A DNA stretch of 64,000 nt. Source: Bosea sp. AS-1. GTDB taxonomy: Bacteria; Pseudomonadota; Alphaproteobacteria; Rhizobiales; Beijerinckiaceae. Of this stretch, positions 48,691-58,616 are shown piece after piece; position 1 is the first letter of the stretch, and each line of letters begins with the position of its first letter. The stretch lies in the NCBI RefSeq assembly GCF_002220095.1, contig NZ_CP022372.1:1212501-1276500 (forward strand), in the 5' to 3' direction. The notes under the pieces were generated by a model. The model did not search any database. It was not told the origin of the DNA and saw only the letters and a list, made by a program, of their open reading frames with translations. A program made the position numbers and the translations under genes.

Positions 48691-49923
48691 TCAGCGCTTG
48701 CCGCGCATGCGGGCGAGCAGCGCCGGAGTCGGGTAGCCATCGGCGATCTCGCCGACGCTGATCTGGTAGCGTCGCACGGCCTCGCGTGTGCCGGTACCGA
48801 CACGCCCGTCGGCGTCATGGTCGTAGAGACCGAGTGCTTTCAGGCGTCGTTGCAGGTCCTTGGTTCCGGCCATGTCGAGGCGGGCGGCCTTGAGCGGCCA
48901 GTCGGCCTGGATCGCTCCGCGGCCCATGATGCGGTCGCCGAGATGGCCGACGGCCAGCGCATAGGCGTCGGAGGAATTGTACTTCTTGATGATGTCGAAA
49001 TTCGCGGTCAGCAGCAGGACGGGGCCGGTATGGCCGGCCGGGTAGAACAGGCGGCCTTCGCCGGAGGAGGGCAGGGCGCGGCCGTCAGCCCGGCGCACGC
49101 CGGCGGAGCGAAAGGAAGCAAAGCTCGCCTTGTCGAGGTGGTGGTCGAAGCCTTCGGGCAGCGTCACCTCCATGCCCCAGGGCAGACCCGACACCCAGCC
49201 ATAGCTCTTCAGATAGTTGGCGGTGGAGGCGATGGCGTCGCTCGACGAGTTCCAGATGTCGGCATGGCCGTTGCCGGTCCAGTCGACCGCGTATTTGAGG
49301 TAGCTCGACGGCATGAACTGGGTGTGGCCCATGGCGCCGGCCCAGGAGCCGCGCAGTTCGTTGCGCTCGACATAGCCCTTCTCGATCAGTTCGAGCGCCG
49401 TCAGCAGTTCGTCGCGGAAGAAGTCGCCTCGGTAACGGATCGAAGCCAGTGTCGCCAGCGAGCGGATGACGTCCTTGCCGCCCTTGAAGGAGCCGAAATT
49501 GGTCTCCATGCCCCAGACGCCGAGCACGACCTCCTTCGGCACGCCATAGCGAGCCTCGACCTGCGCGAGAACCGAGGCGTTCTCGGCCGCGACCGCCTGG
49601 CCGCGCTGGACGCGCCCGCCGCCGACAGCGTTGTTCAGGTAGGACCAGATCGGCGCGCTGAACTCGGACTGCTTCTTGGTCAGCGCGACGATGGAGGCGT
49701 CCGGCGTCACGCCGCGGAAGGCGAGATCGAAGGTCGCGCGCGAGATGCCGCGCGCTTGCGCCTGCGGCCAGAGCCGCTGCAGGAAGATGTCGAAGCTGGC
49801 GCTGGCCGGCGTTGCGGCGGGTGGGCCTGCATGGGCGCGCGAGACATTGATCGAGCCCGTGGTCTGCGCCAACGCCGGCGCCAGGCTGAGCAAGGCCGAA
49901 GCAGCGATGACGGACAGGCGCAT
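48691..49923 (-). CDS. Lytic murein transglycosylase, MltB-like
   Basis: This 410-residue periplasmic enzyme cleaves peptidoglycan strands between MurNAc and GlcNAc. It has a signal peptide cleaved after APALAQ, an SLT-type catalytic domain with E140 in WGMETNFG and GAMGHTQFMPSSYLKYAVD, and a C-terminal peptidoglycan-binding repeat (RRLKALGLYDHDADGRVG). ATG 49923 has AGGGAGC upstream. It is probably co-transcribed with the downstream DUF459 hydrolase gene. Confidence 0.93.
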   Translation of the reverse strand: MRLSVIAASALLSLAPALAQTTGSINVSRAHAGPPAATPASASFDIFLQRLWPQAQARGISRATFDLAFRGVTPDASIVALTKKQSEFSAPIWSYLNNAVGGGRVQRGQAVAAENASVLAQVEARYGVPKEVVLGVWGMETNFGSFKGGKDVIRSLATLASIRYRGDFFRDELLTALELIEKGYVERNELRGSWAGAMGHTQFMPSSYLKYAVDWTGNGHADIWNSSSDAIASTANYLKSYGWVSGLPWGMEVTLPEGFDHHLDKASFASFRSAGVRRADGRALPSSGEGRLFYPAGHTGPVLLLTANFDIIKKYNSSDAYALAVGHLGDRIMGRGAIQADWPLKAARLDMAGTKDLQRRLKALGLYDHDADGRVGTGTREAVRRYQISVGEIADGYPTPALLARMRGKR

Positions 49924-50263
49924 AGGGGCTCCCTGCGAAAGCTGGATGGAAACACCATCACAGCGCCTGAACAAGATTAACCGCAGGTTAAACCGGGCGT
50001 GGGAACTCCGTCACCTGCCCATTTGACAAGCCGGAACGATTGGCGGATTCTGGTTCGATGTATAGCGCCTCTCCCTTCCGCCGCGGTCTGCACCGCTCGG
50101 GCAATCTCATCGCGGGCTTCTAGCCCCGGGTCTGTCGCGCTTGGCGCCTCCGGCTCGGGGGGCGCTACCTCTCTTCCTTTCACCCGCGAGTTCGACCTTG
50201 TGATTCCGTGCGGCTTTGCGTCCGCCGGCGGGCGCTCGCCTTTTCGATGAAAGACCTGATCCA
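49924..50263. other. Intergenic region with a possible rnk promoter
   Basis: This 340-base gap holds no convincing gene. TTGACA (50023-50028), 17 bases, then GATTCT (50046-50051) is a plausible sigma-70 promoter for rnk, with a long leader of about 200 bases. Within the leader GGCGCC near 50139 and GGGCGCT near 50160 could pair in a hairpin. I see no recognised riboswitch. Confidence 0.4.
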
Positions 50264-50674
50264 ATGTCCACCAAGCGTCCCGCCATCACCGTCACGGCCG
50301 CGGACCATGCCATGCTGAGCCGTATCGCGGCCGGCGCGGCCAATACCATGCCGGAGCTTGCCGCCGAGCTAAGTCACGAGCTTGATCGCGCCCGCATCCT
50401 GCCGGAGGGGCGGACCTCCATCGACCACGCCCGCATCGGCAGCCAGATCGTCTATCGCGACGAAAGCACCAAGCGCGAGACCACCGTCACGCTGGTCTGG
50501 CCTCAGGACGCGAATATCGAGAAGAACCGCATCTCGGTGATGACGCCGATCGGCGTCGCGCTGATTGGCATGGCGGCCGAGCGCTCGATCGACTGGACGA
50601 CGCGCTCCGGCGAGGTCAAGCGCCTGACCGTGCTCGAAGTCCGCGAGCCGGCCGAGGAGGAGGCGGCCTCCTGA
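50264..50674 (+). CDS. rnk: Nucleoside diphosphate kinase regulator Rnk
   Basis: This 136-residue GreA/GreB-like protein has a short coiled N-terminus and a C-terminal FKBP-like GreA domain (IGSQIVYRDESTKRETTVTLV, ISVMTPIGVALIGM). It lacks the long coiled coil of true Gre factors, as Rnk does. Rnk binds RNA polymerase and affects nucleoside diphosphate kinase levels. ATG 50264 is the start that gives the typical N-terminus MSTKRPAITVT. Confidence 0.88.
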   Translation: MSTKRPAITVTAADHAMLSRIAAGAANTMPELAAELSHELDRARILPEGRTSIDHARIGSQIVYRDESTKRETTVTLVWPQDANIEKNRISVMTPIGVALIGMAAERSIDWTTRSGEVKRLTVLEVREPAEEEAAS

Positions 50675-50707
50675 CCGGGACGTCACTCGGGGGGGGGAGC
50701 TTGCAGC

Positions 50708-51700
50708 TCAGGCCGAAGCGTTCTTCGTCCTGAGCTTCTCCTCCCAGGCCAGGGCCTGGCCGACGATCTCTTCCAGATCGTCATGCTCCGGCTGCCAGCC
50801 CAGCTCGGTCCGGATGCGGTCGGCGCGGGCGATCAGCGAAGCCGGGTCGCCCGGGCGGCGGGCGGCGAGCGTCACCGGGAAGTCGACGCCGGAGACCTTC
50901 TTCACCACCTCGACGACCTCCTGCACCGAATAACCACGGCCATAGCCGCAGTTCAGCGTCAGGCTCTCCTTGCCGCTGCGCAGATGATCGAGCGCGGCCA
51001 GATGGGCGCGGGCGAGGTCGGTGACGTGAATGTAGTCACGCACGCAGGTGCCGTCCGGCGTCGCATAGTCCGTGCCGAAGACGGTGAGCCCGTCGCGCTC
51101 GCCGAGCGCTGCCTGGCTCGCGACCTTGATCAGGTGGGTGGCGTTGGGCGAGGACTGGCCGGAGCGCAGCTTGGGATCGGCGCCCGCGACGTTGAAGTAG
51201 CGCAGCGCGACATAGGTGAAGCCATGCGCCTTCGCCGCGTCCTGCAGCATCCACTCGCTCATCAGCTTGGAGCGGCCATAGGGGTTGATCGGGTTGAGCG
51301 CGATCTCCTCCGGCACCGGCGAGACCGGCGGCTCGCCATAGACCGCGGCCGTGGAGGAGAAGATGACGTGCTTCACGCCGCTGCGCGCCGCGCTCTCGAT
51401 CAGGGCGCGCGTCTTCACGGTATTGTTGAAATAATAGCCCAGAGGGTCGGATACGGATTCCGGAACCACGATCCTGGCGGCGAAATGCGCGATCTCGGTG
51501 ATGCCATGCTCGGCGACGAGCGATTCGATCAGCGGCTGGTCGCCGATATCGCCCTGCACGAAAACCGCCTCGGGCGGGACCGCCCACCAGAAGCCGGTGG
51601 AGAGATTGTCGAGGACCACGACCTTCTCGCCCCGGTCGAGCAATTCAAGCACCATATGGCTGCCGATGTAGCCGGCGCCGCCGGAAACCAATACCGCCAT
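50708..51700 (-). CDS. galE: UDP-glucose 4-epimerase
   Basis: This 330-residue short-chain dehydrogenase-fold enzyme interconverts UDP-glucose and UDP-galactose. The NAD site is SGGAGYIGSH, the catalytic pair is Ser in FSSTAAVYG and Tyr-x-x-x-Lys in NPYGRSK, and the ending LGWQPEHDDLEEIV is typical. It is divergent from galU (168 bases apart), which makes UDP-glucose, its substrate. ATG 51700 is chosen; the longer frame adds only five residues. Confidence 0.95.
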   Translation of the reverse strand: MAVLVSGGAGYIGSHMVLELLDRGEKVVVLDNLSTGFWWAVPPEAVFVQGDIGDQPLIESLVAEHGITEIAHFAARIVVPESVSDPLGYYFNNTVKTRALIESAARSGVKHVIFSSTAAVYGEPPVSPVPEEIALNPINPYGRSKLMSEWMLQDAAKAHGFTYVALRYFNVAGADPKLRSGQSSPNATHLIKVASQAALGERDGLTVFGTDYATPDGTCVRDYIHVTDLARAHLAALDHLRSGKESLTLNCGYGRGYSVQEVVEVVKKVSGVDFPVTLAARRPGDPASLIARADRIRTELGWQPEHDDLEEIVGQALAWEEKLRTKNASA

Positions 51701-51867
51701 CGTCTCTCGCCTCATCTTTGTCAGGAACCCGGCCTATCCAAAAACCGTTGACGGGTTCTCAAGGCCTGTCAGCTAATACGCCCCTGATGGCCGGCAACCG
51801 TGACAGTTGTGCGGCCCACCCCATCAAAGCCTCGCTTCGGCAAAGGCAACCGCGCCAAGGACCCTTC

Positions 51868-52746
51868 ATGACGAAACGCATCCGCAAGGCCGTTCTTCCC
51901 GTCGCCGGTCTCGGCACCCGCTTCCTGCCCGCCACCAAGGCGGTCCCGAAGGAGATGCTCACCATCGTCGACCGTCCGGTCGTGCAGCATGTCGTGGACG
52001 AGGCGCGCGCTGCGGGCATCGAACATTTCATCTTCGTCACCGGCCGCAACAAGGCGGTGATCGAGGACCATTTCGACATGGCCTATGAGCTCGACGACAC
52101 GCTCGCCAAGCGCAACAAGATCAAGGAGCTCGAGGCGCTGAAGGCCGATCTGCCGGCGGCGGGCGCCACCAGCTTCACCCGCCAGCAGGCACCGCTCGGC
52201 CTCGGCCATGCCGTCTGGTGCGCGCGCGAGATCGTCGGCGAGGAGCCCTTCGCGCTGCTGCTGCCGGACATGCTGCATTACAGCGCTGGCAAGGGCTGCC
52301 TCGCCGAGATGATCGAGGCCTATGACAAGCATGGCGGCAACCACATCGCCGTCGCGCCCGTGCCCGACGACCAGACCCATCAATACGGCATCGTCGCCGT
52401 CGAGGACGCCAAGGCCAAGATCTCGAAGATCACCGGCATGGTCGAGAAGCCGCCGAAGGGCACCGCGCCCTCCAACCTGCATGTCAGTGGCCGCTACATC
52501 CTGCAGCCGACGATCTTCAACCTGCTCGCGAACCAGGAAAAGGGCGCGGGCGGCGAGATCCAGCTCACCGATTCGATGATCGCGCTGTCGCATCAGGAGC
52601 CGTTCTACGCGGTGCGCTTCGACGGCGAGATCTACGATGCCGGGTCGAAGATCGGCTTCCTCGCGGCGAATGTCGCCTATGCGCTGGACCGCAGCGATCT
52701 CGGTCCGCAGCTGCGCGCCGAGATCGAGAAGCTGCTCGAGCGCTGA
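51868..52746 (+). CDS. galU: UTP--glucose-1-phosphate uridylyltransferase
   Basis: This 292-residue nucleotidyltransferase makes UDP-glucose for glycan and exopolysaccharide synthesis. It begins RKAVLPVAGLGTRFLPATKAVPKEML, with the signature G-x-G-T-R-x-x-P-x-T-K, and contains VEKPPKG and GEIQLTDSM. UDP-glucose is also the donor for the periplasmic glucans with which the OpgG-type protein in this window deals. A methyltransferase gene starts 30 bases later. Confidence 0.95.
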   Translation: MTKRIRKAVLPVAGLGTRFLPATKAVPKEMLTIVDRPVVQHVVDEARAAGIEHFIFVTGRNKAVIEDHFDMAYELDDTLAKRNKIKELEALKADLPAAGATSFTRQQAPLGLGHAVWCAREIVGEEPFALLLPDMLHYSAGKGCLAEMIEAYDKHGGNHIAVAPVPDDQTHQYGIVAVEDAKAKISKITGMVEKPPKGTAPSNLHVSGRYILQPTIFNLLANQEKGAGGEIQLTDSMIALSHQEPFYAVRFDGEIYDAGSKIGFLAANVAYALDRSDLGPQLRAEIEKLLER

Positions 52747-52776
52747 GCCGGCAGCCGCAACAGGGGGACAGACGGG

Positions 52777-53664
52777 TTGAGTGACGGCAGCGTCGTCTTC
52801 GATCGCGCGCTCGGCCGCTCGCGGCTCAGGCGCGCGCTCGCCGGGGATTATCCGGATTTTCTGCTGCAGCGTGCGGCGGGCGATCTGGAGGAGCGGCTCG
52901 GCGCGGTGCTGCGCGAGTTTACGCTTGCGGCCGATCTCGGCACGCCGCTGCCCGTCGTCGCGCCCGTCCTCGCCGGCAAGGTCGGTCGCCTTCTGCATAT
53001 GGCCGAGACGGAGGGCGGCGGCGCCGATCTCGTCGGCGACCTCGAAGGGCTGCCTTTCGCAGCCGGCTCGCTTGACCTCGCTGTCTCGCTACTGGCGCTA
53101 CAAGGCGTCAACGACCTGCCGGGCGCGCTCATCCAGATCAAGCGGGCGCTGAAGCCGGACGGGTTGTTCATGGCCTGCCTGCTCGGTGGGCGCAGCCTGC
53201 AGGAGCTGCGGCAGGTCTTGCTCGAAGCCGAGAGCGAGACGACGGGCGGTGTCAGCCCGCGCGTCGCGCCCTTCGCCGATCTGCGCGATCTCGGCGGCCT
53301 GCTGCAGCGAGCCGGCTTCGCGCTGCCGGTTATCGACAGCGAGACCGTCACGGTGCGCTACCGCGATGCCTTCGGGCTGTTCCGCGACCTCAGGGCCATG
53401 GGCTGGGCCAACAACCTCGTCGCGCGCCGCAAGGGGCCACTGAAGCGGGAGACCTTGCTGCGGGCGGCCGCGCTCTATGCCGAGCGCTTCGCCGATCCGG
53501 ACGGGCGATTGCCGGCGACCTTCGAATTCGTCTGGCTCTCCGGCTGGTCGCCGCATGAGAGCCAACAGAAGCCGCTGAGGCCCGGCTCGGCCAAGGCCAG
53601 GCTCGCCGATGCGCTCGGCGTTCCCGAGATCAAGGCGGGTGAGAAGCCGGGGGGCGAGGGATGA
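52777..53664 (+). CDS. SAM-dependent methyltransferase-fold protein, NDUFAF5-like
   Basis: This 295-residue protein starts at TTG 52777 with a GGGGG ribosome site; no ATG is near. The N-terminus VFDRALGRSRLRRAL and the pattern DLEGLPFAAGSLDLAVSLLALQGVNDLPGAL match the BioC-like group containing mitochondrial NDUFAF5, a hydroxylase or methyltransferase in complex I assembly. The usual glycine-rich SAM loop is not obvious in the region around residues 55-75, so catalysis is uncertain. Its stop overlaps the thioesterase start by 4 nt. Confidence 0.8.
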   Translation: MSDGSVVFDRALGRSRLRRALAGDYPDFLLQRAAGDLEERLGAVLREFTLAADLGTPLPVVAPVLAGKVGRLLHMAETEGGGADLVGDLEGLPFAAGSLDLAVSLLALQGVNDLPGALIQIKRALKPDGLFMACLLGGRSLQELRQVLLEAESETTGGVSPRVAPFADLRDLGGLLQRAGFALPVIDSETVTVRYRDAFGLFRDLRAMGWANNLVARRKGPLKRETLLRAAALYAERFADPDGRLPATFEFVWLSGWSPHESQQKPLRPGSAKARLADALGVPEIKAGEKPGGEG

Positions 53665-54098
53665 GCGAACGGCAGCCGCGCCTGGGCCGCTCGGATTTCC
53701 GCGTTTTCCGCGCCATCCCGACGCGCTGGCACGACAATGACGCCTATGGCCACGTCAACAACGTCGTCTACTACGCGTGGTTCGACACGGCGGTGAACGC
53801 CTGGCTGGTCGAAGGCGGATTCCTCGATGTGTTCGATAGCGAAGCTATCGGGCTCGTGGTCGAGACGACCTGCACCTATTTCGAGAGCGTCGCCTTTCCC
53901 GAGATCGTCGAGGCGGGAATCGTAGTCGAGCGGCTGGGCAGCAGCTCTGTCACCTATCGCATCGGCATCTTCCGGCAGGGCAGCGAGCTGGCCGCGGCGC
54001 AGGGGCGCTTCACCCATGTCTACGTCGCGCGTGCGAGCCAGAAGCCCGTGCCCATTCCAGCGCCACTCAGGGCAGCTTTGGCTGCGATCCAGAGCTGA
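53661..54098 (+). CDS. Acyl-CoA thioesterase, 4HBT/YbgC-like
   Basis: This 145-residue hotdog-fold enzyme has the catalytic aspartate in RWHDNDAYGHVNNVVYY, the 4-hydroxybenzoyl-CoA thioesterase signature. It hydrolyses acyl-CoA thioesters; the acyl group is unknown. It is coupled to the methyltransferase gene upstream. It is not in a tol-pal cluster, so it is not the canonical YbgC. Confidence 0.9.
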   Translation: MSERQPRLGRSDFRVFRAIPTRWHDNDAYGHVNNVVYYAWFDTAVNAWLVEGGFLDVFDSEAIGLVVETTCTYFESVAFPEIVEAGIVVERLGSSSVTYRIGIFRQGSELAAAQGRFTHVYVARASQKPVPIPAPLRAALAAIQS

Positions 54099-54194
54099 AA
54101 ACAGCAGCGTAGCCGGGAATCCGTTGTCTCGCGGCGTGAGGCAGGCTATGCCCCTGCCAACCCCTATCGCCGGACCGCCAGGAACCCTGAGCCC

Positions 54195-56405
54195 GTGATT
54201 CCGAACGACATCAAGATCACCCCGCAGCTCGTCGCCGAGCATGGCCTCAAGCCCGACGAGTACCAGCGCTTCCTGCATCTGATCGGCCGCGAGCCGACGA
54301 TCACGGAACTCGGCATCGTCTCGGCGATGTGGAACGAGCACTGCTCCTACAAGTCGTCCAAGATCCATCTGAAGACGCTGCCGACCAAGGCGCCCTGGGT
54401 GATCCAGGGGCCGGGCGAGAATGCCGGTGTCATCGATATCGGCGACGGCACGGCCATCGTCTTCAAGATGGAGAGCCACAACCACCCGTCCTTCATCGAG
54501 CCCTATCAGGGCGCGACGACGGGCGTCGGCGGCATCCTGCGCGACGTCTTCACCATGGGCGCGCGCCCGATCGCGGTGCTCGACGCGTTGCGCTTCGGCT
54601 CGCCGGACCATCCGAAGACCCGCCACCTCGTCTCCGGCGTCGTCGCCGGCATCGGCGGCTACGGCAATTCCTTCGGCGTGCCGAATGTCGGCGGCGCCAC
54701 AGGCTTCCACTCGCGCTATGACGGCAACATCCTCGTCAACGCCATGGCGGTCGGCATCGCCAAGGCCGACGAGATCTTCTACGCCAAGGCCTCCGGCGTC
54801 GGTAAGGCGATCGTCTATCTGGGCTCCAAGACCGGCCGCGACGGCATCCACGGCGCGACCATGGCCTCGGCCGAATTCGACGACAAGTCGGAGGAGAAGC
54901 GCCCGACCGTGCAGGTCGGCGATCCCTTCGCCGAGAAGCTCCTGCTCGAAGCCTGCCTCGAGATCATGGCCGCCGGCCATGTCGATGCGATCCAGGACAT
55001 GGGTGCGGCGGGCCTGACCTGCTCGGCCGTCGAGATGGGCGCCAAGGGCGATCTCGGCGTCGAGCTCGACCTCGACAAGGTGCCCTGCCGCGAGGAGGGC
55101 ATGAGCGCCTATGAGATGATGCTCTCGGAGAGCCAGGAGCGCATGCTCATGGTGATCAAGCCGGGGCATGAGGAGGCCGCCGAGGCGATCTTCCAGAAAT
55201 GGGGCCTCGACTTCGCCGTCGTCGGCCACACCACCGACACGCTGCGCTTCGTCGTGAAGCACCAGGGCGAGGTCATGGCCGACCTGCCGATCAAGGAACT
55301 CGGCGACGAGGCTCCGGAATATGATCGGCCCTGGATCGAGACGCCGCCGCAGCAACGCATCGCGGCCGAGAGCGTCGCGCCGCCTTGCGGCAATGCCGAG
55401 GCGCTGAAGCAGTTGATCGGCTCGCCGGATCTCTCCTCGAAGCGCTGGATCTGGGAGCAGTACGACACGCTGATCCTTGGCAATTCGGCCGTGCGGCCCG
55501 GTGGCGATGCGGGCGTGATCCGCATCGAGGACGGGCCGAAGGGCCTTGCCATGACCGCCGACGTGACGCCGCGCTATTGCGAGGCCGATCCGTTCGAGGG
55601 CGGCAAGCAGGCGGTGGCCGAAGCCTGGCGCAACCTGACGGCGACCGGAGCGACGCCGCTCGCGATCACCGACAATCTGAACTTCGGCAATCCCGAGAAA
55701 CCGGAAGTGATGGGCCAGTTCGTCGGCTGCATCCGCGGCATCGGCGAGGCCTGCAAGGCGCTCGACTTCCCGGTCGTCTCCGGCAACGTCTCGCTCTACA
55801 ACGAGACCAACGGGGTCTCGATCCTGCCGACCCCGACCATCGGCGGCGTCGGCGTCATGGCCGACGTGACGAAGCACGCGACCGTCGCCTTCAAGACCGA
55901 GGGCGAGGCGATCCTCCTCATCGGCGAGACTCAAGGCTGGCTCGGCCAGAGTGCTTATCTCGCGACGGTCTGCGGCCGCGAGGAGGGTGCTCCGCCGCCG
56001 GTTGACCTTGCGATCGAACGCCGCAACGGCGAATTCGTGCGCGGGTTGATCGCGGGCGGCAAGGTCGCGACCTGCCACGACCTGTCGGATGGCGGCCTGG
56101 CGGTTGCGCTCGCCGAGATGGCGATGGCGAAGGGCATCGGCGCGACCATCGACACTCTGCCGGCCGGTCCCGCCCATGCCGCGCTCTTCGGCGAGGATCA
56201 GGCGCGCTATGTCCTGGCGGTTCCGGCTGCCGAGGCCGAGGCAGTGATCGCGGCCGCGAGGGCGGCCGGCGTGCCGGCCCTCGCGATCGGCCGCACCGGC
56301 GGCGCGATGCTCAGCCTTCCGGGCGAGCCGGCGCTGGCTGTCGCCGATCTCCGCAAGATCCATGAAGACTGGCTGCCGTCCTATATGGCCGGCAAGGCGG
56401 CCTGA
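54195..56405 (+). CDS. purL: Phosphoribosylformylglycinamidine synthase subunit PurL
   Basis: This 736-residue enzyme is the small (non-fused) PurL that works with PurQ and PurS in purine synthesis. It begins [20 protein letters not shown]. The ATP/substrate regions are [29 protein letters not shown] and [18 protein letters not shown] sequences, with a late [13 protein letters not shown] motif. The start is GTG 54195, 96 bases after the thioesterase gene. purS and purQ are not in the window; bolA follows after 12 bases. Confidence 0.96.
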   Translation: MIPNDIKITPQLVAEHGLKPDEYQRFLHLIGREPTITELGIVSAMWNEHCSYKSSKIHLKTLPTKAPWVIQGPGENAGVIDIGDGTAIVFKMESHNHPSFIEPYQGATTGVGGILRDVFTMGARPIAVLDALRFGSPDHPKTRHLVSGVVAGIGGYGNSFGVPNVGGATGFHSRYDGNILVNAMAVGIAKADEIFYAKASGVGKAIVYLGSKTGRDGIHGATMASAEFDDKSEEKRPTVQVGDPFAEKLLLEACLEIMAAGHVDAIQDMGAAGLTCSAVEMGAKGDLGVELDLDKVPCREEGMSAYEMMLSESQERMLMVIKPGHEEAAEAIFQKWGLDFAVVGHTTDTLRFVVKHQGEVMADLPIKELGDEAPEYDRPWIETPPQQRIAAESVAPPCGNAEALKQLIGSPDLSSKRWIWEQYDTLILGNSAVRPGGDAGVIRIEDGPKGLAMTADVTPRYCEADPFEGGKQAVAEAWRNLTATGATPLAITDNLNFGNPEKPEVMGQFVGCIRGIGEACKALDFPVVSGNVSLYNETNGVSILPTPTIGGVGVMADVTKHATVAFKTEGEAILLIGETQGWLGQSAYLATVCGREEGAPPPVDLAIERRNGEFVRGLIAGGKVATCHDLSDGGLAVALAEMAMAKGIGATIDTLPAGPAHAALFGEDQARYVLAVPAAEAEAVIAAARAAGVPALAIGRTGGAMLSLPGEPALAVADLRKIHEDWLPSYMAGKAA

Positions 56406-56417
56406 GGAGCTCAGACC

Positions 56418-56651
56418 ATGGCGATGGACGCGCATGAGATCGAACGCATGATCAAGGCGGCGCTGCCGGATGCGGCGGTCGAGATCAAGGATTTGGCCGG
56501 CGACGGCGACCACTATGCTGCGACAGTCACTTCCGCTGCCTTCAAGGGCAAGACCCGGGTGCAGCAGCACCAGATGGTCTATGCCGCGCTGCAGGGAAAC
56601 ATGGGCGGCGTGCTGCACGCGCTGGCGCTGACGACGGCGGTGCCGGAATGA
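56418..56651 (+). CDS. BolA family protein
   Basis: This 77-residue protein has the BolA fold: N-terminal helix (IERMIKAALPDAAVEIKDL), the HYAATV strand and the C-terminal HQMVYAAL-helix with the conserved histidine. BolA proteins form Fe-S-binding complexes with monothiol CGFS glutaredoxins; such a glutaredoxin gene lies 572 bases downstream. It is the second gene of a purL-bolA-hypothetical-grxD block typical of Alphaproteobacteria. Its stop overlaps the next start by 4 nt. Confidence 0.93.
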   Translation: MAMDAHEIERMIKAALPDAAVEIKDLAGDGDHYAATVTSAAFKGKTRVQQHQMVYAALQGNMGGVLHALALTTAVPE

Positions 56652-57103
56652 GCCGGCCGGGCGCATGGCGCGCTGGCCTTGCGGCTGCGGCTGTCTGCCT
56701 CGCGCTGGGGGCAGCCCCGGCCAAGGCCCAGATCATGCCGCCGGTGCAGGACCCCGTCGCGAATTCGCGGACCCTGCTCGACACGCTGCAGAGCGACGGG
56801 GCCGAGCCTTTCGTCGCCGAGGTGATGCGGCTTCTGAAGAAGAAGGGCGAGAATTCCGAGCTGTCGACCAATCTCAGGCCGTTCAGCAAGAAGAAGCCCG
56901 ATGTTCTCGGCCTCGCCTACGACCGGAACTACAACGACCTGATCCGAGTGCTGGTGTTCTATGCCCAGTACGACGACAATCGCTATCCGTTCATGTACTA
57001 TCAGTTCACCTACAAGAAGACCAAGGAGGGCTGGGCGATGACCAATTTCCGCTTCGAGAACGAAGCGTCGCGCGCCTTCCCGGAAGGATATGCTGCGCCT
57101 TGA
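56648..57103 (+). CDS. Secreted protein of unknown function between bolA and grxD
   Basis: I do not recognise the family. This 151-residue product has a signal peptide ending in GAAPAKAQ near residue 28. A helical region follows (VANSRTLLDTLQSDGAEPFV, VMRLLKKKGENSE), then a beta-rich, tyrosine-rich C-terminus (YPFMYYQFTYKKTKEGWAM). It is coupled to bolA by a 4-nt overlap and lies upstream of grxD, so expression with Fe-S maintenance genes is likely. It may be periplasmic. Confidence 0.75.
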   Translation: MSRPGAWRAGLAAAAVCLALGAAPAKAQIMPPVQDPVANSRTLLDTLQSDGAEPFVAEVMRLLKKKGENSELSTNLRPFSKKKPDVLGLAYDRNYNDLIRVLVFYAQYDDNRYPFMYYQFTYKKTKEGWAMTNFRFENEASRAFPEGYAAP

Positions 57104-57223
57104 CGTCGCGTGGAGCGAGCTGCCGATGCGGCTCCCTCTGGAATCTGCTAGCGCTTGTTCCGATATAGGGTGTATCGCGCTCGCAAACGCCCTCAGACTG
57201 TCCGGCAGAAAGGCCGTTATCCC

Positions 57224-57559
57224 ATGTCCGACGTCAATGCCCGCATCGAAGCGGAAGTGAAGAACAACGATGTGGTGCTCTTCATGAAGGGCACGCCGCA
57301 ATTTCCGATGTGCGGCTTCTCCGGCCAGGTCGTGCAGATTCTCTCCTATGTCGGGGTGCCGTTCAAAGGCGTGAACGTGCTCGAGGACCAGGAGATCCGC
57401 GAGGGCATCAAGGCCTATTCGAACTGGCCGACCATCCCGCAGCTCTACGTCAAGGGCGAGTTCGTCGGCGGTTGCGACATCACCCGCGAGATGTTCCAGG
57501 CCGGTGAACTGCAGCAACTCTTCGAAGAGAAGGGCATCGCGGTGAAGCAGGCGAGCTGA
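57224..57559 (+). CDS. grxD: Monothiol glutaredoxin, Grx4 type (CGFS)
   Basis: This 111-residue protein has the single active cysteine C30 in [10 protein letters not shown], a glutathione-binding [19 protein letters not shown] stretch and the typical length. Such proteins carry and transfer 2Fe-2S clusters with BolA and help sense iron. It has its own 120-base upstream gap, room for a promoter. I chose ATG 57224, the family N-terminus. Confidence 0.95.
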   Translation: MSDVNARIEAEVKNNDVVLFMKGTPQFPMCGFSGQVVQILSYVGVPFKGVNVLEDQEIREGIKAYSNWPTIPQLYVKGEFVGGCDITREMFQAGELQQLFEEKGIAVKQAS

Positions 57560-57566
57560 AGCTCGC

Positions 57567-58208
57567 CTAGGTGGGAAAGGCGGTGGCCTGCATGGCAGGC
57601 CTCCGGACCATGTCCGCCCACCACCTCTGGAGGGCGGGCTGCTCGGCGAGCAGCGGCTCGGCCTCCGGCGCCAGCGTGAAGTAAGCGAACATCGGCGCGG
57701 CATGCAGATCGGCGAGCGTCAACGCCGCGCCGGCGAGATGAGGGCCATCATTCATCAGGTCGCCGATCGCGCGCAGGCAGAGCCGCGCTTTTGGCAGCGC
57801 GGCCTGGATCCGCGCCTCGTCCGGCAGACGCCCCTGCTTGGGGGCGGAGATGCGCTCCACATAGATGTCCCAGACCAGCGTGCGATAGGCGTAGGCGTCG
57901 AGGATGCTCGTCAGCTGGTTCACGCGGGCACGCTCGCGCGGCGCGGAGGGCTGGAGAGCAGGCCCGGGAAAGGCTTCATCGACATAGCGTTCGATGGCTC
58001 CAGCCTCGTACAATCGAAAGCCGTCATGCTCGAAAGCCGGGATGCGGCCGAAAGGGTGCCTCTCGAGCAGGGAAGCCGGCGGCCCGCTCTCGGCGAAGAC
58101 ATCGATCGGATCCAGCCGATAGGCCACGCCCTTTTCCTCGAGCGCCAGCCTGACCGCGCGGACATAGACGCTGTAGGGCGCGCCATAGACGACAGGCATG
58201 GGCGTCAT
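57567..58208 (-). CDS. Glutathione S-transferase family protein
   Basis: This 213-residue protein has a thioredoxin-like N-domain (MPVVYGAPYSVYVRAVRLAL, FGRIPAFEHDGFRLYEAGAI with the glutathione-binding proline and acidic/serine-like positions) and an all-helical C-domain (LTLADLHAAPMFAYF). It conjugates or reduces substrates using glutathione. The substrate is unknown. ATG 58208 has a GGGGAG site upstream. It is convergent with grxD, 7 bases apart. Confidence 0.88.
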   Translation of the reverse strand: MTPMPVVYGAPYSVYVRAVRLALEEKGVAYRLDPIDVFAESGPPASLLERHPFGRIPAFEHDGFRLYEAGAIERYVDEAFPGPALQPSAPRERARVNQLTSILDAYAYRTLVWDIYVERISAPKQGRLPDEARIQAALPKARLCLRAIGDLMNDGPHLAGAALTLADLHAAPMFAYFTLAPEAEPLLAEQPALQRWWADMVRRPAMQATAFPT

Positions 58209-58260
58209 CGCGTGCTCCCCCGCCGAGTGATCGGCCTCTGTGGCCCCATCCGTGTCTGTT

Positions 58261-58509
58261 TCACGCCGCCACGCATGGCGGATGCGGCTTGCGGACGCGC
58301 TCGGCCGAGGCGGGGTATTTCTCCAGCATCCGCTCCGGTCTGATCGGCCGGCGCACGAGATCGCCGCCGCAATTCGGGCAGGTACCGGCGAAGCGCGTTT
58401 CGGCGCAGTCGACGCAGAAGGTGCACTCGAAGGTGCAGATGAGAGCATCGCGCGACCGTGGCGGCAGATCGCGGTCGCAGCATTCGCAGTTCGGGCGCAG
58501 TTGCAGCAT
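58261..58509 (-). CDS. DUF1272 zinc-ribbon protein
   Basis: This small protein (82 residues) has many paired cysteines: CECCDRDL, ICTFECTFCVDC and GTCPNCGGDL. This pattern matches DUF1272, a zinc-binding domain. LQLRPNCECC is the characteristic start. Its function is unknown; it may bind nucleic acid or act as a regulator. It could be co-transcribed with the GST gene 53 bases downstream. Confidence 0.85.
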   Translation of the reverse strand: MLQLRPNCECCDRDLPPRSRDALICTFECTFCVDCAETRFAGTCPNCGGDLVRRPIRPERMLEKYPASAERVRKPHPPCVAA

Positions 58510-58616
58510 GGCGGTCTCCCTCCTGTCGGCCGGAAGAATGACCGCGAAACGTGCGCAGACCAGCGATTTCGCGTGATCCGACCGATCAATCCGTCAGATC
58601 GGTCACAGATCGCGGT

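Noticed and set aside
53475..56666. Long minus-strand frame opposite purL
   Set aside because: purL on the plus strand is complete and well conserved; the antisense product is compositionally biased and matches nothing recognisable.
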